A stretch of 64,000 nucleotides of DNA from Prosapia bicincta (Eukaryota; Arthropoda; Insecta; Hemiptera; Cercopidae): the NCBI GenBank assembly GCA_036971475.1, contig JBAIZL010000001.1, forward strand, positions 145,042,544 to 145,106,543, written 5' to 3'. Numbering within the stretch: the first letter of the stretch is position 1; each line of letters opens with the position of its first letter. Below the pieces are notes generated by a model that was not told the DNA's origin, ran no database searches, and was given only the letters and a program-made list of their open reading frames with translations. Of the stretch, positions 24,966 to 37,456 are shown in pieces. The position numbers and the translations under genes are program-made.

Positions 24966-25091
24966 ATTGTCAAGCCGTGTACAATAAATCCCCGTTACAC
25001 TGCCCTTTCTATAAGACTGTTGTGCCTAATTGTCAAGCCGTGTACAATAAATCCCCGTTACACTGCCCTTTCTATTAGACTGTTGTGCCTC
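24966..25091. repeat. 63-bp tandem duplication
   Basis: Two copies starting at 24,966 and 25,029 share ATTGTCAAGCCGTGTACAAT and end in GACTGTTGTGCCT, with one difference (ATAAGA against ATTAGA). They lie upstream of the gypsy fragment in plus coordinates and could belong to its 3' flank or LTR. No LTR ends were identified. Confidence 0.9.
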
Positions 25092-25479
25092 AGAACAGTC
25101 ACTTCTGGCTACTGGACTCCGTTTGTGCCTATAGGGAATATGCTCGGTCTATCGTTCCTCTTTTGAGCTTCATGGGTTGAAGATGCAGATCACAATCTCA
25201 ACACTAGGTACCTTGAAGACCTTTTCTATCATGAATCTCACGATTATCTAGTTTAATTCGTTAAATTCACAACCTAGTCTTGGGGTATCAAGATTTTCGA
25301 TCGCTAGCCGAAAAATATGATCCCTTATGTCCATCAGGTTGCCTCATAAAGCTTGATATGCCTGTCATTTCTGAGACGGGTCCTTGGTTACTAAGTAGAA
25401 CAGATATTTACCATCATTCCGTAGATACAGAGCCTTTCCGAGGCTGGGGTCTTGACCCTCATTTTTTCAGTTCAGCCAA

Positions 25480-26300
25480 AACTTTTGCTGAAAACCTTCG
25501 CTATTTCCTGAGTCATCCTTTAGTTGACAAGGTTTTTGTAGCAGTGCAAATAGGCCCTTATTTTAGAACCATTGCTTGCCGCACTTTCTATGCAATATGA
25601 TGAACGAGCCCCCTCATGGATTTCATCCAGTTGCTTCCAGACATTGGTAAATTAGTCCTCCCCTGCAGTGCCCTCGTCCTGTTTCATCACAAATTATAAT
25701 TCTCAGTGAAGGCGAAGTTCTCTACCAAACAGTACATTAGAATTAGTCTGTTTCGTAGTCTCGTTTATAGAAGAGCAATGAGGAACAAACAGAGATGCAA
25801 ATATTCCCAATCTGTTCCCAACTAGTCCCAATCGCGCTGATGATCAAAAACGACCTCTGACAAACACCTCTCAACTTTTGTTCATTCGACCCACCATCCC
25901 ATCTACTTGCGGGTGCAGGGCAGTTGTCCTAGTTTTACAGACGCAAAGCGATTCACACATCTTAGAAAAAGAGTAGAGTTGAACTTCCATCAGGGTTCTG
26001 AATGCAACTCTAATGACTGCAAATAGGCTCACAAGGTGTTTCAGCAATAGTTCCGCTGTGGTTACAGTTTCTTGGTTAGTCTTCCTCCCGCTTAATAAAA
26101 TAGCCCATAACAATCTAAATAAACTTGACACCTTTCCCGTCACAGGAAATGGTCCGGTCACATCGACGGCTATTTGCTGAAACGGAGCACCCATGTCGTA
26201 CCGCCTAGTTGGGACTTTATTCTTCTGTCTGGACTGTTGCCTTCACAGGTGGTACAATGTCTGCACCAATTCTTTAAGTCTTCCTTCAGGCTCAAACAAT
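25480..26300 (-). pseudogene. Ty3/gypsy retroelement integrase fragment, decayed
   Basis: Reading the minus strand from 26,290 downwards, the pieces of a gypsy-type integrase occur in order but in shifting frames. First is the C-C half of the zinc-binding H2C2 region (WCRHCTTC). Next is the catalytic-core start (GAPFQQIAVDVTGPFPVTGK, 26,191-26,132) with the first Asp. Then comes the TRTTALHPQVDGMVGRMNKS block near 25,875-25,935, followed by LFGRELRLH near 25,720 and a C-terminal LDEIHEGAR stretch near 25,630. Stops and frameshifts interrupt it, and the core between the first Asp and the HPQ block is diverged. Integrase inserts retroelement cDNA into the host genome; this copy cannot encode a working enzyme. 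Reverse transcriptase was not found upstream. Confidence 0.8.
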
Positions 26301-26895
26301 AAAATCATTACTGTGCCTTCTCCACTGTTTTCTGAACTCAAAGGACACAACATCACGCATCTGCTTCAGTGACTCGGGTATCCTTTCCTTCGGAAACATT
26401 GATATCCTTCAGCATTTCCCGCTGACTCGAGTATGCCTTCATATTCCTTGACATTCCTAAGATAAAAATGCACTTAAAATCCTGATTTCTCAGGCTATAT
26501 GTAGGTATTTGAATCTATATGTTGGTAATTTTAAGATTTGTGCGTTTTTTTAAATCAAGTGGGCGATAAAAATTATAAATCTCGAAAGTGGGCAATGGTT
26601 AGAAAAAGTCTGGGAACACTGATCTAAACCTTTTTAATAGCATTTCATTTTCTAGTTAGAAACAAAATTGTCAATAAGAAGTATAGTAAAATTGTCCTGG
26701 AATATTCTCGTCTGATAGTAAAGCGATAATATTATATTTTATACTCGTAATTATAATATTAAGAAAAGATATTATGAAATTATATCAGGCAATTTGTAAT
26801 TTTTACTACTCTTAGAGTAGAATTATTAGAAAACAATTAAATCCACAATATGAATAGTTTAAATAGACAATAGACTTTTAAATAAAGTGGGTTAC
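26301..26895. other. No gene recognised
   Basis: The part next to the gypsy fragment may be a further decayed piece of the element. The remainder is AT-rich and would be intron if the adjacent exon call is right. Confidence 0.45.
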
Positions 26896-27040
26896 CTATT
26901 GAGAGCTGTGAGGTTTATCCTGAGAGGGAGCACAGTTTCCTCCGCAGCCGTGGCTCTCTTGTGCCTCCGTCGCTGTTTCAAGAGCTCTGGATCGTAGATG
27001 GCAGGCTCAGAGTGACGGATGAATTCATTCAACACGACAC
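26896..27040 (-). CDS. Candidate internal exon, possible secreted metalloprotease (ADAMTS-like) prodomain
   Basis: The minus-strand segment is bounded by an acceptor (TTTATAG|GTGTC, AG at 27,042-27,041) and a donor (CAATAG|GTAACC, GT at 26,895-26,894). Between them is a 145-bp exon with one frame fully open: two bases, 47 codons, two bases. The region is clearly GC-richer than its surroundings. The peptide begins VVLNEFIRHSEPAIYDPELL, then has a strongly basic KQRRRHKRA run that fits a furin-type cleavage site, and ends LPLRINLTALN with an Asn-X-Thr sequon. Prodomains of ADAM/ADAMTS proteases in animals have this kind of basic site near a beta-strand repeat, but this identity is tentative and other secreted precursors fit. 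No neighbouring exon of the same gene was recognised. Confidence 0.5.
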
Positions 27041-27414
27041 CTATAAACATTGCTAACATTAGATATTACAATGAAACTTATTAAAAAACCACTCAAAACA
27101 AAGGTACTAGGTCTATTTATAATATTCTGAACATATTCGGAGGTAAACAAGTATCGGGATGAGCAGAAACACAACAGTTCACGTGGAAGCCACGTCTGCG
27201 TCAGATGCCAGAGGGCAGCTTGTAGTGACTGCTCGGTAGGGAAAGAATATGCAAGATAACAATCCTTGGTAGTGTCTTACTCGTGCTAGACGTTAACACA
27301 CCCAAAGTTTTATCCGTCTTTGGTATAACATCATCAATAACAGAAATATATTGTATAATGTGAATTAAATGTCGTCTGAAGGATAACGACAATATATCAC
27401 TATGTATAAGTTTG
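27041..27414. other. No gene recognised; intron if the 27.0-kb exon is real
   Basis: It contains the acceptor-side flank of the candidate exon, with a weak pyrimidine tract and a CTAAT branch-point-like sequence on the minus strand. The minus-strand open frame at 27,201-27,392 has no motif. Confidence 0.45.
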
Positions 27415-27526
27415 TGAGACGAGGAATGCGAACAAAGAATTGAATAATGGCAATATATCGATATATATGAGTTTATAGGACGAGAATTTACAGGACTGCG
27501 AACAAAGAATTGAATAATGGCAATAT

Positions 27527-27573
<47 letters not shown>

Positions 27574-27628
27574 TTTATAGGACGAGAATTTACAGGACTG
27601 CGAACAAAGAATTGAATAATGGCAATAT

Positions 27629-27703
<75 letters not shown>

Positions 27704-27758
27704 TTTATAGGACGAGAATTTACAGGACTGCGAACAACGAATTGAATAATGGCAATAT

Positions 27759-27829
<71 letters not shown>

Positions 27830-28103
27830 TTTATAGGACGAGAATTTACAGGACTGCGAACAAAGAATTGAATAATGGCAATATATCGATATATATATAT
27901 ATATGAGTTTATAGGACGAGAATTTACAGGACTGCGAACAACGAATTGAATAGTGGCAATATATCGATATATATGAGTTTATAGGACGAGAATTTAGTTC
28001 TGCGAACAACGAATAGAATAATGTCAATATTTTGCTACATATGAGTTTATATTACGAGAATTTACAGTACTGCGAACAACGAATTGAATAATGGCAATAT
28101 ATC

Positions 28104-28159
<56 letters not shown>

Positions 28160-28285
28160 TTTATAGGACGAGAATTTACAGGACTGCGAACAAAGAATTG
28201 AATAATGGCAATATATCGATATATATGAGTTTATAGGACGAGAATTTACAGTACTGCGAACAACGAAATGAATAATGTGAATATT

Positions 28286-28355
<70 letters not shown>

Positions 28356-28411
28356 TTTATTTTACGAGAATTTACAGTACTGCGAACAACGAATTGAATA
28401 ATGTCAATATT

Positions 28412-28463
<52 letters not shown>

Positions 28464-28507
28464 TTCGAAAGTGATAAGTATATACAAGAAAACAGTGTTG
28501 CATAACT

Positions 28508-28544
<37 letters not shown>

Positions 28545-28605
28545 TTTATTTTACGAGAATTTACAGTACTGCGAAGAACGAATTGAATAATGATAATACA
28601 TATAC

Positions 28606-28688
<83 letters not shown>

Positions 28689-28690
28689 TA

Positions 28691-28726
<36 letters not shown>

Positions 28727-28810
28727 TATGTGAGTGTGTGTGTGTGTGTGTGTGTGTTTACAGTACGAGAATTTACAGAACTGCGATAAAAGAATTGAAT
28801 AATGGCAATA
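27415..28810. repeat. Compound minisatellite: ~70-bp core with embedded variable (TA)n, about 13 copies
   Basis: Each unit carries GAGTTTATAGGACGAGAATT, then ACTGCGAACAAAGAATTG and GGCAATATATCGATATA, followed by a TA run. The TA run varies from almost none (near 27,960 and 28,220) to more than 30 dinucleotides (near 27,640, 27,770 and 28,290). Late units change GGACGAG to TTACGAG. The last unit contains a long GT run in place of TA. Tyr/Ile open frames here are artefacts. Confidence 0.95.
28611..28758. repeat. (GT)n microsatellite
   Basis: About 70 GT dinucleotides with two TTTGTATGTGAG interruptions, themselves part of a short duplication. It sits in the last units of the compound minisatellite. 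Confidence 0.96.
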
Positions 28811-30880
28811 TATCGATATATGTGAATGTATTGAATATATTGAACTTAAATTGAATATATTGGATTATTGTATGTATAGACTACCTATATAGCAACAACA
28901 AATATACCCGAAACTATATCTGGGATGGTCTTGTTTTATATTTTATCATTCCTGTAAAGGCTACAGAAACGCTAAAAATAAAACGAGAAACAATTTTCTT
29001 GGCAGATAATCCAGTGGTTTTATTGCTTTATTACTTGCGTCTGAACGTATAAAAAGTATAATTTAATGAGGTATAAAACGTGCACAATTTTATATTGTTT
29101 GTATAATTTCATAAAGAATTAAAAAAGTTTGAATAAATTAATATTATTTCGAATTCCTTTGCTATAAATATAGTTTAATAATAGCTGCATTTTTACATGA
29201 TTAAAGTAGAAATTCGCTTTACGAGTACAGCCCGAGCAGAGCAATGATGCTGAATGTACATTAGCCTGGAAGTTAGGGTTGCCTACCCTTGTGTGTATTT
29301 TGTAATTATATACAGATAAATCATTTTGGACAGGTAGGGGTGAAATCCTCCCTCTATACATAGGCTTCCTGTCAGATACAACCAACTGCCACAGTACAGT
29401 AGTATTTTATAAAATACTCAATCAATGTACGAAACCTTGTTTTTAAAAAAATGCGCAGATACAATCATTATTAAACTTCATTTGTAAAGATAAACTATTG
29501 ATAACAGTAGGTAGTTTGGGTTCTCTACAAAATACAGCGCTGGCTTTAGAATAAGCAACACAAAATGGTAAGAGTTAATATTTGAGCGAAACTCAATTAA
29601 ACGAAAGCAAACAACAGAATAAAACATTATTCACTTCAAAACCTTATGATAAAACATTTCTTGTTCAAGGCTTCAAATTAAAATTAATCGGAAACAAATT
29701 TTAACTGTTTTAAACAAATTTCTCTATGTGTATTATTTAAAATATCGATTTTTGTCATGTACCGGCGAACGAAAAGTTACAGAATGAATACTGCAAATTT
29801 TTTGACAAACTTAATCAATTTAAATAAAAGTCAATTTCCAAAGCCTAATCAAAGCTTAGAAAAAATTCAAACAAAACCTGGAAAAATTAGTAGCACATAA
29901 GCTAAAATGTCAAGCATCTAAAATGGACACTTTTTTATTTAAAGGGGTCAATGTGAAAGAATTTTTCAAATGAGCCCTGTTAATTGATAGAATGTTCATT
30001 TTTTTAATAACTGCGAATCTCAGGAACCCATTGTTAACGTTACTAATACAAATATATAAAGAAAAATTTCTGGATATTTATATAATTGAATTCTTAACGG
30101 AAACAGGTTAGACAATATCTTTGCAGGTTTCCCGTCCTGCAAACTAACGTTTCGAGTAGGATATATGCTATTTTCTGATACACAGAGTAATTCCTGTTAA
30201 CATAATGTAATATAGGTTGAAGAGGCTAAAATCTACTACTGAATAGTCCACATTATACTCCCCCTGGTTTAAAGATATTCACTTCCTTGGAATAACTTTT
30301 TTAATTCTACATTAAATATGTATCCGTGCAAGGTGTAATATAAATATTTGTCTAAAGCTCAAACAACAGCCACAAAGAAGTTAGCTAAGTCGGTTGAGAA
30401 ACATAATTTAGTCATTCATAAAAACAAATGACATTATAATCTTGAATATTTTTATTTCGTAACACTGTACTCAATATAGCTTTGGAGAAAAGTATATGAT
30501 AAGAATATAATACTGTGTGAGATAAATTTAAATTAATATTTCTGTAGTATTTAAACAAATAAATTTTCAGAAACGTGTATTAACCAATTAGACAGAAACG
30601 GGCTGAATTCCATTTACGAAGAGAAGCGAAAATTTTGACCTTTTAAGTTGGCATTTAACCGCAGCAGAGGGGAATTTTTTACTTATATTCTTGAAAACAA
30701 AACTAGAAACATTGCTTAATGTGCTTTTAAGGGCAATTTCTTTTGGAATATAAGTTGGATGAACCCATTATTTTAAAACTTATTTCTAACCTCCTGTCAT
30801 TACTGTGTATATTAAAACAGGCATTTAATTTTTTTTGTAGCCCAATAAGTATTTTGTTTTCATTTTTATAATCAAAATAA
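28811..30880. other. No gene recognised
   Basis: AT-rich sequence. The minus-strand open frame at 29,119-29,385 is not recognisable. No RNA gene or element end was seen. Confidence 0.55.
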
Positions 30881-30884
30881 ACAT

Positions 30885-31100
30885 TAGACGACTAACCTAA
30901 ATGTTCGAGGTTCGATTCCCGGTAGCGGAAAATAATTTATGTGTGCTTTTTCAGCACAAAATCATTTATCCTGTAAAAACGAGTACCAAAATTTACTTAT
31001 AAAACCTATGGTACTAATGTGAAGATGAGGCGTAGCCCCGGCCCCATTACCTTCCTTGAGTACCATATGCTACAAATAAGGCAGTTTTACCCTATCTTAA
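30885..31100 (+). repeat. tRNA-derived SINE-like fragment
   Basis: GGTTCGATTCC at 30,909-30,919 is an exact match to the RNA polymerase III box B consensus, within a tRNA T-arm-like context (CGAGGTTCGATTCCCGG). Upstream positions resemble an anticodon-to-T-arm stretch, but no box A is present and the T-stem has mismatches. It is therefore not a working tRNA gene. The GC-richer tail downstream (GAGGCGTAGCCCCGGCCCC) could be SINE body. The ends are approximate. Confidence 0.45.
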
Positions 31101-32126
31101 ACAAAGTTGATGTTATCCAAATAAGTGATTATTATGATATTAATAAAGTTTGAACACCTTGTGGAAAGTTAGATATCGTACTACTTGGGACTTATACGCA
31201 TATCGTTTATTTTATTCAAAGTAATGTTTATCAAATATTGAAGTATAATATGCATAATTAGTTTACACTCATTATTATAAATTTTTATTATTGCAAACTA
31301 ATTTAATAAATGTTTGTTATACTTAATTATTTACAAAAATTCAATTTCAATAGCACTGGTATGAGCATAACACATGTAAAAAAGTGTATCATTGCAAAAC
31401 CTTCGTATTAATTACTTTTCTTAATTTAAAAATGAAAAATATGGATTCTAGTAACTGTAATTGAATTTCATAAGTGCAGGACGAACGTAAGAGTTACTTA
31501 TTGGGATAATACGAAAATATTGTTTACTGAAGTAAAATTAAAATATTCCCAGTCGTGACTCTTAAAGTTTAGATGACAGGAGAAAACATAAAACCTATTG
31601 CAAAACAGACAAAAGCTTTTAAAGAAAATAGGGTACTGTGTGCACAGACAATTGTTATTCTGAATAGAAATACCAAAGAAAATTAATCTTTACATGACTG
31701 AAGCGACACTCACTGCATTACAAAACGTAAAATTCCGTTTGTTTTTCTTTCCAAGAATTCGTTTGTATTTATACGATTATCGAGACATTATTGGTACATA
31801 GTTGTAACCAACATTTATTACAAAACCAGATACGGCGAGTTTGTAACTCAATGTTACCAATCCCCAAGAGACAAAAGCGGAAATATCCCTCAGGCATGAT
31901 AAAATATATCACTTGTACATCCAGTAAAACGCTGCAATATAATGAATTTTTAATTACTAAGGTTTTATGGTGCTACCTAAACGTGGTATAGGCCAGCCCT
32001 CTACCTAACAGCTTGTGTTGCACATGTAAGGAAAGAGCGCGGCATTTTTTCCACATGCCCATTAACAAATGATCTTAAAAAATATTTTTTATTCGATCAC
32101 CGAGTCATCACGTCATGTTTTTCATT
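31101..32126. other. No gene recognised
   Basis: AT-rich lead-in to the 73-bp array. The open frame at 31,791-31,991 is short and unrecognised. Confidence 0.55.
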
Positions 32127-35100
32127 AATTTGTTTTACATTTGATCGAAACAGACTATGGACGTTAGGGAATACATGGCTTGACCTGTTAGACCTCCCCA
32201 AATTGTTTTACATTTGATCGAAACAGACTATGGACGTCAGGGAATACATGGCTTGACCTGTTAGACCTCCCCAAATTGTTTTACATTTGATCGAAACAGG
32301 CTATGGACGTTAGGGAATACATGGCTTGACCTGTTAGACCTCCCCAAATTGTTTTACATTTGATCGAAACAGGCTATGGACGTTAGGGAATACATGGCTT
32401 GACCTGTTAGACCTCCCCAAATTGTTTTACATTTGATCGAAACAGACTATGGACGTTAGGGAATACATGGCTTGACCTGTTAGACCTCCCCAAATTGTTT
32501 TACATTTTATCGAAACAGGCTATGGACGTTAGGGAATACATGGCATGACCTGTTAGATCTCCCCAATTTGTTTTACATTTGATCGAAACAGACTATGGAC
32601 GTTAGGGAATACATGGCTTGACCTGTTAGACCTCCCCAATTTGTTTTACATTTGATCGAAACAGACTATGGACGTTAGGGAATACATGGCATGACCTGTT
32701 AGATCTCCCCAATTTGTTTTACATTTGATCGAAACAGACTATGGACGTTAGGGAATACATGGCATGACCTGTTAGATCTCCCCAATTTGTTTTACATTTG
32801 ATCGAAACAGACTATGGACGTTAGGGAATACATGGCATGACCTGTTAGACCTCCCCAATTTGTTTTACATTTGATCGAAACAGGCTATGGACGTTAGGGA
32901 ATACATGGCATGACCTGTTAGATCTCCCCAATTTGTTTTACATTTGATCGAAACAGACTATGGACGTTAGGGAATACATGGCTTGACCTGTTAGATCTCC
33001 CCAAATTGTTTTACATTTGATCGAAACAGGCTATGGACGTTAGGGAATACATGGCTTGACCTGTTAGACCTCCCCAAATTGTTTTACATTTGATCGAAAC
33101 AGGCTATGGACGTTAGGGAATACATGGCTTGACCTGTTAGACCTCCCCAAATTGTTTTACATTTGATCGAAACAGGCTATGGACGTTAGGGAATACATGG
33201 CATGACCTGTTAGATCTCCCCAATTTGTTTTACATTTGATCGAAACAGGCTATGGACGTTAGGGAATACATGGCTTGACCTGTTAGATCTCCCCAATTTG
33301 TTTTACATTTGATCGAAACAGACTATGGACGTTAGGGAATACATGGCTTGACCTGTTAGACCTCCCCAAATTGTTTTACATTTGATCGAAACAGGCTATG
33401 GACGTTAGGGAATACATGGCTTGACCTGTTAGACCTCCCCAAATTGTTTTACATTTGATCGAAACAGGCTATGGACGTTAGGGAATACATGGCTTGACCT
33501 GTTAGATCTCCCCAATTTGTTTTACATTTGATCGAAACAGACTATGGACGTTAGGGAATACATGGCTTGACCTGTTAGACCTCCCCAAATTGTTTTACAT
33601 TTGATCGAAACAGGCTATGGACGTTAGGGAATACATGGCTTGACCTGTTACACCTCCCCAAATTGTTTTACATTTGATCGAAACAGGCTATGGACGTTAG
33701 GGAATACATGGCATGACCTGTTAGATCTCCCCAATTTGTTTTACATTTGATCGAAACAGGCTATGGACGTTAGGGAATACATGGCTTGACCTGTTAGACC
33801 TCCCCAAATTGTTTTACATTTGATCGAAACAGGCTATGGACGTTAGGGAATACATGGCTTGACCTGTTAGACGTCCCCAAATTGTTTTACATTTGATCGA
33901 AACAGACTATGGACGTTAGGGAATACATGGCTTGACCTGTTAGACCTCCCCAAATTGTTTTACATTTGATCGAAACAGGCTATGGACGTTAGGGAATACA
34001 TGGCTTGACCTGTTAGACCTCCCCAAATTGTTTTACATTTGATCGAAACAGGCTATGGACGTTAGGGAATACATGGCATGACCTGTTAGATCTCCTTAAT
34101 TTGTTTTACATTTGATCGAAACAGGCTATGGACGTTAGGGAATACATGGTTTGACCTGTTAGATCTCCCCAATTTGTTTTACATTTGATCGAAACAGACT
34201 ATGGACGTTAGGGAATACATGGCTTGACCTTTTAGACCTCCCCAAATTGTTTTACATTTGATCGAAACAGGCTATGGACGTTAGGGAATACATGGCTTGA
34301 CCTGTTAGACCTCCCCAAATTGTTTTACATTTGATCGAAACAGGCTATGGACGTTAGGGAATACATGGCTTGACCTGTTAGATCTCCCCAATTTGTTTTA
34401 CATTTGATCGAAACAGACTATGGACGTTAGGGAATACATGGCTTGACCTGTTAGACCTCCCCAAATTGTTTTACATTTGATCGAAACAGGCTATGGACGT
34501 TAGGGAATACATGGCTTGACCTGTTAGATCTCCCCAATTTGTTTTACATTTGATCGAAACAGACTATGGAAGTTAGGGAATACATGGCTTGACCTGTTAG
34601 ACCTCCCCAAATTGTTTTACATTTGATCGAAACAGGCTATGGACGTTAGGGAATACATGGCTTGACCTGTTAGATCTCCCCAATTTGTTTTACATTTGAT
34701 CGAAACAGACTATGGACGTTAGGGAATACATGGCTTGACCTGTTAGACCTCCCCAATTTGTTTTACATTTGATCGAAACAGGCTATGGACGTTAGGGAAT
34801 ACATGGCTTGACCTGTTAGATCTCCCCAATTTGTTTTACATTTGATCGAAACAGGCTATGGAAGTTAGGGAATACATGGCTTGACCTGTTAGACCTCCCC
34901 AAATTGTTTTACATTTGATCGAAACAGGCTATGGACGTTAGGGAATACATGGCTTGACCTGTTAGACCTCCCCAAATTGTTTTACATTTGATCGAAACAG
35001 GCTATGGACGTTAGGGAATACATGGCTTGACCTGTTAGACCTCCCCAATTTGTTTTACATTTGATCGAAACAGGCTATGGACGTTAGGGAATACATGGCT

Positions 35101-37456
35101 TGACCTGTTAGATCTCCCCAATTTGTTTTACATTTGATCGAAACAGGCTATGGAAGTTAGGGAATACATGGCTTGACCTGTTAGACCTCCCCAAATTGTT
35201 TTACATTTGATCGAAACAGGCTATGGACGTTAGGGAATACATGGCTTGACCTGTTAGACCTCCCCAATTTGTTTTACATTTGATCGAAACAGGCTATGGA
35301 AGTTCGGGAATACATGGCTTGACCTGTTAGATCTCCCCAATTTGTTTTACATTTGATCGAAACAGACTATGGAAGTTAGGGAATACATGGCTTGACCTGT
35401 TAGACCTCCCCAATTTGTTTTACATTTGATCGAAACAGGCTATGGACGTTAGGGAATACATGGCTTGACCTGTTAGATCTCCCCAATTTGTTTTACATTT
35501 GATCGAAACAGGCTATGGACGTTAGGGAATACATGGCTTGACCTGTTAGATCTCCCCAATTTGTTTTACATTTGATCGAAACAGGCTATGGACGTTAGGG
35601 AATACATGGCTTGACCTATTAGATCTCCCCAATTTGTTTTACATTTGATCGAAACAGGCTATGGACGTTAGGGAATACATGGCTTGACCTGTTAGATCTC
35701 CCCAATTTGTTTTACATTTGATCGAAACAGGCTATGGACGTTAGGGAATACATGGCTTGACCTGTTAGATCTCCCCAATTTGTTTTACATTTGATCGAAA
35801 CAGGCTATGGACGTTAGGGAATACATGGCTTGACCTGTTAGATCTCCCCAATTTGTTTTACATTTGATCGAAACAGGCTATGGAAGTTAGGGAATACATG
35901 GCTTGACCTGTTAGACCTCCCCAATTTGTTTTACATTTGATCGAAACAGACTATGGAAGTTAGGGAATACATGGCTTGACCTGTTAGACCTCCCCAAATT
36001 GTTTTACATTTGATCGAAACAGACTATGGACGTTAGGGAATACATGGCTTGACCTGTTAGATCTCCCCAATTTGTTTTACATTTGATCGAAACAGACTAT
36101 GGAAGTTAGGGAATACATGGCTTGACCTGTTAGAACTCCCCAATTTGTTTTACATTTGATCGAAACAGACTATGGAAGTTAGGGAATACATGGCTTGACC
36201 TGTTAGATCTCCCCAATTTGTTTTACATTTGATCGAAACAGGCTATGGACGTTAGGGAATACATGGCTTGACCTGTTAGATCTCCCCAATTTGTTTTAAA
36301 GTTGATCGAAACAGACTATGGAAGTTAGGGAATACATGGCTTGACCTGTTAGACCTCCCCAATTTGTTTTACATTTGATCGAAACAGGCTATGGACGTTA
36401 GGGAATACATGGCTTGACCTGTTAGATCTCCCCAATTTGTTTTACATTTGATCGAAACAGACTATGGAAGTTAGGGAATACATGGCTTGACCTGTTAGAT
36501 CTCCCCAATTTGTTTTACATTTGATCGAAACAGGCTATGGACGTTAGGGAATACATGGCTTGACCTGTTAGATCTCCCCAATTTGTTTTACATTTGATCG
36601 AAACAGACTATGGAAGTTAGGGAATACATGGCTTGACCTGTTAGACCTCCCCAAATTGTTTTACATTTGATCGAAACAGGCTATGGACGTTAGGGAATAC
36701 ATGGCTTGACCTGTTAGACCTCCCCAATTTGTTTTACATTTGATCGAAACAGACTATGGAAGTTAGGGAATACATGGCTTGACCTGTTAGATCTCCCCAA
36801 TTTGTTTTAAAGTTGATCGAAACAGACTATGGAAGTTAGGGAATACATGGCTTGACCTGTTAGACCTCCCCAATTTGTTTTACATTTGATCGAAACAGGC
36901 TATGGAAGTTAGGGAATACATGGCTTGACCTGTTAGACCTCCAAATTTGTTTTACATTTGATCGAAACAGACTATGGAAGTTAGGGAATACATGGCTTGA
37001 CCTGTTAGATCTCCCCAATTTGTTTTACATTTGATCGAAACAGACTATGGAAGTTAGGGAATACATAGCTTGACCTGTTAGATCTCCCCAATTTGTTTTA
37101 CATTTGATCGAAACAGACTATGGAAGTTCGGGAATACATGGCTTGACCTGTTAGATCTCCCCAATTTGTTTTACATTTGATCGAAACAGACTATGGACGT
37201 TAGGGAATACATGGCTTGACCTGTTAGATCTCCCCAATTTGTTTTACATTTGATCGAAACAGACTATGGAAGTTAGGGAATACATGGCTTAACCTGTTAG
37301 ACCTCCCCAATTTGTTTTACATTTGATCGAAACAGACTATGGAAGTTAGGGAATACATGGCTTGACCTGTTAGACCTCCCCAATTTGTTTTACATTTGAT
37401 CGAAACAGACTATGGAAGTTAGGGAATACATGGCTTAACCTGTTAGATCTCCCCAA
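32127..37456. repeat. 73-bp satellite array, about 73 copies
   Basis: The unit contains TTGTTTTACATTTGATCGAA, ACAGGCTATGGACGTTAGGG and ATACATGGCTTGACCTGTTA and recurs every 73 bp with very little length variation. Within the unit AACAGG and CCTGTT form a short inverted repeat around the central part. Five diagnostic positions vary: GGCTA/GACTA, GACGTT/GAAGTT, CTTGAC/CATGAC, GACCTCC/GATCTCC and CAAATT/CAATTT. Their distribution along the array is uneven. No open frame spans it. Confidence 0.98.

Noticed and set aside
25280..25600. 106-codon plus-strand open frame
   Set aside because: The opposite strand holds the decayed gypsy integrase C-terminal region, the frame starts at a non-ATG codon, and its peptide matches nothing known to me. 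It is most likely an antisense shadow.
30885..30960. tRNA gene
   Set aside because: Box B is exact, but there is no box A, no acceptor or D-arm pairing, and the T-stem has mismatches. It is listed as a SINE-like fragment instead.
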